From Arachis hypogaea (Eukaryota; Streptophyta; Magnoliopsida; Fabales; Fabaceae), in assembly GCF_003086295.3 (NCBI RefSeq), contig NC_092040.1:56771559-56835558 (forward strand): a DNA stretch of 64,000 nt, given 5' to 3'. The notes beneath the pieces were generated by a model. It was given only the letters and a program-made list of their open reading frames with translations, was not told where the DNA came from and made no database searches. Position 1 is the first letter of the stretch. The number at the start of each line of letters is the position of its first letter. This document shows, in pieces, positions 57,068 to 64,000 of the stretch. The translations under genes were made by a program, and so were the position numbers.

Positions 57068-57094
57068 TATGATCAATGGTGAAGAAGAAGGTGG

Positions 57095-58853
57095 GGTAGT
57101 GATGAGCGGATAATTTATACGCTTTTTGGCATTGTTTTTAGATAGTTTTTAGTATAATCTAGCTATTTTTAGGGATGTTTTCATTAGTTTTTATGCTAAA
57201 TTCACATTTCTAGACTTTACTATGAGTTTGTGTATTTTTCTGTGATTTCAGGTAATTTTTGGCTGAAATTGAGGGACCTGAGCAAAACTCTGATAAAAGG
57301 CTGACAAAGGACTACTGATGTTGTTGGATTCTGACCTCCCTGCACTCGAAATGGATTTTCTGGAGCTACAGAACTCCAAATGGCGCGCTCTCAATGGCGT
57401 TGGAAAGTAGACATCCAAAGCTTTCCACAAATATATAATAGTTCATACTTTATTCGTGATTAGACGACGTAAACTGGTGCTCAACGCCAGTTCCATGCTG
57501 CATTCTGGAGTCAAACGCCAGAAATACGTCACGAACCAGAGTTGAACGCCAAAAACACGTTACAACTTGGCGTTCAACTCCAAAAGAAGCCTCACCTCGT
57601 GTAAAGTTCAAGCTCAGCCCAAGCACACACCAAGTGGGCCCTGGAAGTGGATTTCTGCATCAATTACTTACTTCTCTAAACCCTAGTAGCTAGTTTAGTA
57701 TAAATAAGACTTTTTACTATTGTATTCGGTGTCTTTGACCATTCGGTCTTTTGACCATAGGTCCTTCTCCCTATTTTCGAATTCATATCATATTTTGGGG
57801 GCTGGCCATTCGGCCATGCCTGGACCTTCACTTATGTATTTTCAACGGTGGAGTCTCTACACACCATAGATTAAGGGTGTGGAGCTCTGCTATACCTCAA
57901 GTTTTAATGTAATTACTACTATTTTCTATTCAATTCGATTTATTCTTGTTCTAAGATACCATTCGTACTTCAACCTGATGGATGTGATGATCCCTGACAC
58001 TCATCATCATCCGTCCCTATGAACGCGTGCCTAACAACCACTTCCGTTCTACAAGCGAAAGCTAGAGTGTGTATCTCTTGGATTCCTGATGCACGACGCA
58101 TGGTTGCCCTCGCCTGAAAACCGAGCCTTCCATTCCGTGAGATCAGAGTCTTCGTGGTATAAGCTAGAATTGATGGCGACATTCATGAGAATCTGGAAAG
58201 TCTAAACCTTGTCTGTGGTATTTCGAGTAGGATTCCGGGATTGAATGACTGTGACGAGCTTCAAACTCACAATTGTTGGGCGTGATGACAAACACAAAAG
58301 AATCAAGGGATTTTATTCTGACATGATCGAGAACCGACAGATGATTAGCCGTGCCGTGACAGAGCATTTGGACCTTTTTCACTGAGAGGATGGGATGTAG
58401 CCATTGACAACGGTGATGCCCTACATACAGCTTGCCATGGAAAGAAGTAAGAAGGATTGGATGAAGGCAGTAGGAAAGCAGAGATTCAGAAGGAGCATAG
58501 CATCTTCATACGCCTATCTGAAATTCCCATCGATGAACTACATAAGTATTTCTATCTTTATTTTCAGTTTATTTATTATTATTATTCGAAAACTCCATAA
58601 CCATTTATTATCCGCCTGATTGAGATTTACAAGATGACCATAGCTTGCTTCATACCAACAATCTCTGTGGGATCGACCCTTACTCACGTAAGGTTTATTA
58701 CTTGGACGACCCAGTACACTTGCTGGTTAGTTGAGCGAAATTGTGAAATTATGTTAGATCATGGTATTGAGCACCAAGTTTTTGGGGCCATTACCAGGGA
58801 ATCAATTTCGAACAACAATTTAAGTATGAATCACAATTTTGTCTACCAGGTAG
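57095..58853 (+). mobile_element. solo LTR D (A family, 1749 bp) with perfect 5-bp TSD
   Basis: GGTAG is duplicated at 57095-57099 and 58849-58853 around an LTR running TGATGAGCGG (57100) to GTCTACCA (58848). It is inserted in element E in the opposite direction. It has the cassette (GTTGGAAAG 57399-57407, CTTTCCA 57421-57427), the palindrome array (57475-57590), and a PBS-like stretch inside its 3' end (58783-58800). The TSD proves the boundaries used for the other LTRs of this family. Confidence 0.95.
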
Positions 58854-59275
58854 GTTGAGCTTTCGTGGGACCCACTGATCCTGAGTGACTAGGGAATCCA
58901 GATTCCCTACTTCTTTGCATTGGCATTTGAACGCCGAGGGGTTGCTCCCTGGCTGGCATTTAACGCCAACAATGTTCCCCTCGTCGGGCGTTGAACGCCC
59001 AGTGAGAGCTTCCTCACTGGCGTTCAACTTTGACACTCTATCAGGAGTGTTCTATTTTCATTGCTGTGAATTTTGTCTCTTGACTGAATGTTGCATATGA
59101 TCATGACTCTGAAATAAATCAAAATGAAAGAAAATAAATAAAGTTGAGTTAGGTTGGTTTGCCTCCCAACGAGCGCTTCTTTAATGTCTTTAGCTGGACT
59201 TCACTGTACTACATGGTGGACACTAAATCTGAGGGAGAAAACTTACCCTGAAAGTGCAAAGATGAACATAATATC
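58854..59275 (-). mobile_element. element E hinge (minus): palindromes and conserved module
   Basis: Continuation of element E right of solo LTR D. Four GGCGTTnAACGCC-like palindromes at about 58905-59035, then the conserved module (59199-59156) in the same order as element A read on minus. No coding sequence. Confidence 0.7.
59156..59199 (-). other. conserved 45-nt module (copy in element E)
   Basis: On minus GTCCAGCTAAAGACATTAAA then AGAAGCGCTCGTTGGGAGGC, corresponding to 5190-5234 in element A. Confidence 0.65.
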
Positions 59276-59279
59276 AACC

Positions 59280-60868
59280 TGCAGTAAGGCCAGCTGACCT
59301 CTTCACCTTCCAAGGAGGATAACTTGAGCTGTGGCACTCCAAATGATGTGGTCTTAAATGAATTGGAAAGTAGACATCTAGAACTTTCCAACAATATATA
59401 ATAGTATGGAGTGAACATTGATTTTGGGCATCAGAAACTGGTGCTAACTTTGGCATCCAAAAAGTGCTCACTAAGTGAACGTAGCACTCATTAAAAGAGC
59501 GCCAGCGGCCTCCAAATAGCACGACCATGCCTTCTTCAAAGGACTATAACTTGAGTTATAGATGTCCAATTGATGCACTTTCAGTTGCGTTGGAAAGATG
59601 ACATTCAGAGCTTTCCAACGATATATCATAATTTATATTTGGCATGAAATTGAAGCACAAGTGATAGGCATCTCTAAGGCCCAAAAACATTCATCAAGGA
59701 GCACAAATAAGCTAGCGCTCATTCCAAAGTGAGCACCACGGTCACTAAGTTAACTTTTTCGGGCTTGGACAAGTCTGGGAGGCAAGGTTTTGGCCATCTG
59801 TACTAATTCAGTGCTCAAATAACAAACGTAGCGCTCACTAAGGCAGCGCTGGGTGAGGAATTGAACGCACCAAATGGTGCAGCGCTCAATGAGTGAGCGT
59901 AATGCTCAATAAGGGAGCGCTAATGAAGGAAAATTACACGCTGAGGGAGTGAACATAGTGCTCACTTTGTGCACTGAGCGTTCCACTGGAAGGAGCACCA
60001 AAAACCTCTGATCCACTTCATACAAGGCCAAACCAACAAAAGCCCATTTGACATGACTCAAAGGCACAAGAAACAATTAGAATAGGAAATTCATTTGAAT
60101 TGTAATTTGTTTTCAATTTCAATTTCATTTTTATTTTGTAAAGCCTATATAAAGGCATCAATTTTATTTCATTAAGGACGGTTAGGCTCTAATAGAGAGC
60201 AGTAGGAGTAAGAGTAGAATAGAAAGCTCTCTTTTAATTTTTCCCTTCTGGAATTGGAGAATCAAGATCAAATCTGGGTTTTCTTTTCTTTTCTATTTTT
60301 GTCTTCTTCCTTCTGCAATTTCTTCTTTTCTCTTTTGTTAAGAGAACAATTGAGATTTAAGTTTTCATTCTATTTTGATTCTTCTGCACTTCTACATTTC
60401 TGTTTTGGTACTGAATTAATCTGTTTCTGAATTTCCTCATCTAAAGAGCTCTTTAGTTTACTGCACTTCATATTTTTCAGTTCTGTTTTAATTCCCAGCA
60501 CCCAAATCCCTTTATTCTTCATGCAATTTAAATTCCATTGCACTTTAGATTCAGCAATTTAAATTCCTTGCACTTTAAGCTTCAGTCATTTACCTTTCTT
60601 GTAATTTAAGTTTCAGCTCTTTTGCTTTCTTGCACTTTAAGTTTCTGCAATTTACTTCTTCTGCACTTTTAATTCACTGCAATTTACCTTCTACTAGTTC
60701 AATTTCACTCAATTCAACACTGTTAGCTTGACTAGACTAATCACCTCACTAAAGTTGCTTGATCCATCAATCCCTGTGGGATCGACCTCACTCTTGTGAG
60801 TTATTATTACTTGATGCAATCCGGTACACTTGCCAGTGAGTTTGTGTGGAATCGTTTTTCCCTCATCA
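59280..60868 (+). mobile_element. LTR F (related to G at its 3' end)
   Basis: Ends TTTCCCTCATCA at 60868. Its last 130 bases resemble the G LTR end at 61240-61375. It contains two copies of the LTR cassette (about 59290-59410 and 59529-59640), an AGCGCTCA-like motif array (59455-59990), and a TATA box (TATATAAAG, 60146-60154). Start placed at TGCAGTAAGG (59280) where element E stops, but not proven. Confidence 0.65.
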
Positions 60869-61375
60869 CAATCCGCCATAGATCTACTCATATGATTGAG
60901 AAGGAAGTTGAGACCCATTTGATTCATGATGGATTATGATATCTCCAATCCCTAATGAATCTTTCTCTCTGTTATTTCTTACTTTGATTGCCTTGAGTTT
61001 CATTTAATTGCTTTGAATTTACTGCTTCCTTTAATTTTTCTGCACCCAAAGCCCTTTACATTTGATGCAATTTACATTCTATTGATGTTTACATTCAGCT
61101 CTTTTACTCTCTTGATCTTTAAGCTTCAGTCATTTCAATTTTTTTGCCATTTACGTTTCAAGTAATTTACATTCAGCATTTTAGATTTCTAGCAATTTAC
61201 ATTCTGTTAATCAAATTTCACTCAATTCAAGATTTGCTTGACTAGACTAATCACCTCACTAAAGTTGCTTGATCCATCAATCCCCGTGGGATCGACCTCA
61301 CTCTCGTGAGTTTTACTACTTGATGCGACCTGGTATACTTGCCGGTAGTTTGTGCGGATGCGTTTTCCGTCATCA
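60869..61375 (+). mobile_element. 3' part of a G-family LTR
   Basis: Matches 36660-36051 (minus) of solo LTR G, from CAATCCGCCATAGATC to CCGTCATCA. The LTR F end abuts it, so F probably inserted into this G LTR. The G LTR in turn ends within gag-like DNA of element H. Confidence 0.75.
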
Positions 61376-62617
61376 GATAGCAGGATCAAGGAATGATGGG
61401 GGTTGAGCAATCAAACCAAATAGGATACTTTCCAAGATCTCAAAATGGTTCACACTCCTATGAATGGAACAACTATCCAAATTGTGATTGGGAAGGACAA
61501 AAACAAAGAGTATTCAATGTTTCCTATCTCATCCATCAAGAGCCATCACCTCTTAATTATCTGACCTCACCTCCAAATTTTTCATATTAAAATTCTTCAC
61601 CACTTGTGTTTGCCTTAACACAAAATTCATTCCAAAACCCAAGCCAATCACCACAACCTACACAACCTTCCTTAGACACCCAAAGATTCTCCAAGATTAA
61701 AGCCCTCTTTGAAAGCATTGGAGAGAATATAAAAATCATTAGAGAGGGGGGAGAGAATATGGAAAGTAGTATGGAGGATTTCATCCAATGGTCTAGAAAA
61801 TTTAGAGAGGAACGAGATATCACCTTCAAGAACATTGAAGTGCATATAGACCAACTTGATAAATACTTAGCAAAACCCACCAATACCTTTCCAAGTGACA
61901 TTAAGAACACCCCAAGGAAAGAATGCAAGGCCATGGATGGAGTGGTGCTTAGCAGTGAGGATGAAGATCAAATGGTGGGTACAAGGGAGGAATTGAAAAA
62001 AAAAGAAAAAGAGGCACCCATACCAAGTGAGACTCCAATGAAGAAGGAGGAGGTTGTGAGAGTATATAAGCATATGGCTCCATACCCACAAAAGGCTACT
62101 TAAGGTGACAAAGGAACATACAAACTCACTCAAAAAGGAAGTAATGCAAGATCCTACAAAAGAAAGGGAGGAAGACAACCAAGGGAGTCCACACTCCAAT
62201 AAAGTAGAGAGTTGCATGGCGGATGATTTAATTGAACCATCAATCCAAGATGTTCTTAATGAAGAGGACACTCCAATCATCACAAAATACCCAACTCTTG
62301 AGATCAAAGAGGTGAAGGCAATCAACAAAAGCACTGAAAAAAGGATTGTGACCAAGAAACAAAGGACCATATCCATGAAAAAGAGAAGGTCAAAGAACAA
62401 TCCAACCCCTGCTCCAACAAGCAAGTTTACTCAAGCTAACAACAAAAGAAAGCTTGCTGGAAAGAGCCCAAAACAACGGACATCAACTTGCTCTTCTCTC
62501 CCCTTGAGGTCATTCCTCTTAACAAACTGGAAGAAGAGGAAGAAAGTTGAGAAAACATGTCAAGCTAATGACATTAAAAGAGTGCTTGTTGGGAGGCAAC
62601 CCAACCGTAGTAGGTAA
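61376..62617 (+). pseudogene. gag: gag-like ORF of element H, interrupted
   Basis: Three open segments: 61393-61590 and 61606-62103 in one frame, separated by a TAA (61588-61590), then 62105-62617 after a frameshift near 62100. The middle part (FKNIEVHIDQLDKYLAKPTN) resembles the region between capsid and protease in Athila-like gag (compare 4080-4240 in element A). The last part is very basic (KKQRTISMKKRRSKNN, KKRKKVEK) and might act as a nuclear or RNA-binding tail. No protease, RT or integrase is seen. The conserved 45-nt module overlaps the ORF end. Non-autonomous. Confidence 0.65.
62559..62605 (+). other. conserved 45-nt module (copy in element H)
   Basis: GTCAAGCTAATGACATTAAA followed by AGAGTGCTTGTTGGGAGGCA and ACCC. 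It overlaps the last codons of the gag-like ORF, unlike copy 1, which lies after the stop. Confidence 0.7.
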
Positions 62618-63548
62618 CATTGCCTTTCTTTGATTTATTTATTTTCAATAATTTGGCATATGATTGCATTCTAAGTTTGGTGTTGCCATGCAACAATTTG
62701 ATTTTCAATCTTCACTGGGTACTTGCATCATTCTAAAATGAAAGTGTAACACTAAGTTTGGTGTTGCCACTTATTTTTCATGCTATGTACCATGCACACA
62801 CCACTTATTAATGCAATCATATTGTCTTTGCTTTCTTTCTTGTGCCCTTATTGTATCTTTAATTCTGCTTGCTTAAGCACATGCATTACTCACATTTCAT
62901 TGTTAAAGATACTCATGACCCATCATAAACTCCATCACCACTGTTTTATTTGTTGCTTGAGGACGAGAAATCATTCTAAGTTTGGTGTGGGAAGGGGAAG
63001 AATAGGAGAAAAGTGACAACAACAATGAAGATGAACTACAAGGTGGTAAAGTTCCTTTTCCTCTTATTTGTTTCCAGTATTTTAAATTGCATGATTGTCT
63101 TCTATTTCCTTGTATACATGTGTGTTGTGAATAAGCATAGCTTGATTGTTGAATTGTAACATGTGCTATGAGATTATGACTACCATCTTGAGTTTTGTGA
63201 GTTCAAAGTGATTATGTATCATGATCATAAACAAACAAGGTAATTAAAAAAGAAGTTAGCATGAGCTTATAAGTATTGGAAAGCTAGCATGACTATTGTT
63301 GCTCAATTGTATTTGAATTTGTTTAATTGAAGTTTTCATCTAGGACATTTTATGAAATTTTTGAAATCATGAAAACCTTGAAGAAGCAAATGTAAATAAG
63401 GCAAGAAAAAGAAAAGGGGAAGAATGAGAAAGCTAAAGGCTCTGAGTACCAATGACAATTCATTTGTCAAGTACTTGTGGTGTTTATGTATCAAGCAAAA
63501 AGTTTGAAAACAAAACACTTAGAGTCAAGGCTAGGCTCAAGTACAAAG
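62618..63548 (+). other. 3' non-coding region of element H
   Basis: TAAGTTTGGTGT occurs at 62682-62693, 62753-62764 and 62977-62988. The last is preceded by a weakened hairpin (TTGCTTG-AGGA-CGAGAAA, 62953-62970). The region after 63380 resembles the 3' internal region of element A in layout. No gene. Confidence 0.65.
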
Positions 63549-64000
63549 TGGTGCACATAAATTGTGATCATCAACAATGGTGCCAATAGAATTGGAGCTC
63601 TCAAACGTGAATCACACTTTGTCACAACTTCGCACAACTAACCAGCAAGTGCATTGGGTTGTCCAAGTAATACCTTACATGAGTAAGGGTCGATCCCACA
63701 GAGATTGTTGGTATGAAGCAAGCTATGGTCATCTTGTAAATCTCTATCAGGCGGATTCAAATAGTTATAACGGTTTTTGAATATAAAGATAAATAAAGCA
63801 TAAAATAAAGATAGAAATACTTATGTAAATCATTAGTGGGAATTTCAGATAAGTGTATGGAGATGCTTTGTTCTTGTTGAATCTTTGCTTTTCTACTACC
63901 TTCATCTAATTCTTCTTACTCCTTTCCATGGCAAGCTGTATGTAGGGCATCACCGTTGTCAATGGCTACTTCCCATCCTCTCAATGAAAATAGTCCAAAT
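63549..64000 (-). mobile_element. A-family LTR (minus), continues beyond the window
   Basis: On the minus strand this matches the last 450 bases of A-family LTRs, ending ATCACAATTTATGTGCACCA at 63549. A degraded PBS-like TTGGCACCATTG lies inside its end (near 63576-63587). The rest is outside the window. Confidence 0.85.

Larger units (their letters stand above)
55776..57094 (-). mobile_element. element E 3' internal region, third ORF deleted
   Basis: Mirrors 6058-8374 of element A but is shorter. On minus it has the leader hairpin and TAAGTTTGGTGT (57067-57031), then only about 250 bases before the 3' non-coding region, so nearly the whole third ORF is gone. An 18-bp tandem repeat (56886-56903, 56904-56921) lies in that gap. 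It ends with the border hairpin at 55813-55794. Confidence 0.75.

Overview
This is plant nuclear DNA, almost certainly from a legume. It is AT-rich and has intron-bearing plant genes set in thick layers of LTR retrotransposons. From memory I favour Arachis (peanut). The reasons are LTRs opening TGATAAACCACTATTTTATG (the FIDEL-type Ty3 family of peanut) and a second abundant LTR family opening TGATGAGCGGATAATTTAT with many GGCGTTnAACGCC palindromes. I ran no database search. Family names are recollection; coordinates, repeats, splice sites and target-site duplications (TSDs) were read directly.

Only two host genes are convincing, both on the minus strand. One is a two-exon sphingoid-base C4-hydroxylase (24399-26202, 259 aa, all three histidine boxes). 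The other is a ten-exon ORC6, origin recognition complex subunit 6 (47832-50742, 287 aa), with two E2F-like sites upstream. Both read as intact.

The rest is mobile DNA. 1-20116 is a nest of Ty3/Athila-like elements whose 3' ends appear in order of nesting. Element A (1-10021) has gag, protease and a third ORF but no polymerase. It sits in element B (10022-14153), which sits in a FIDEL-like element (14154-17422). That sits in LTR C (17423-18140), which lies in a minus-strand FIDEL-like element (18141-20116). 20328-23153 is a broken minus-strand copia pol. 26923-32589 is a complete copia element with 5-bp TSDs and several stops. 34247-42505 is a three-level nest: a hAT element with 8-bp TSDs, split by a solo LTR (G), itself split by a second hAT element with 8-bp TSDs. 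52611-54250 is the end of a Ty3 element. 54250-59275 is minus-strand element E, cut by solo LTR D with a perfect 5-bp TSD. 59280-64000 is a mosaic of LTRs F and G, a broken gag (element H), and another A-family LTR.

The most interesting signal is in the non-coding parts of the Ty3-like elements. A short hairpin with a GRGGA-like loop and base-pair-conserving changes recurs in at least seven places, just before a TAAGTTTGGTGT or TTTAAGTGTGGGGAGG motif. It lies at element 3' ends and in the leader of the third ORF. Other recurring pieces are a 45-nt module ending GGGAGGCAACCC, an LTR cassette shared by unrelated LTR families, primer-binding-site-like sequence inside LTRs, and palindrome arrays. 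These look like RNA- or replication-level elements carried by non-autonomous retrotransposons, and they are the best candidates for something undescribed.
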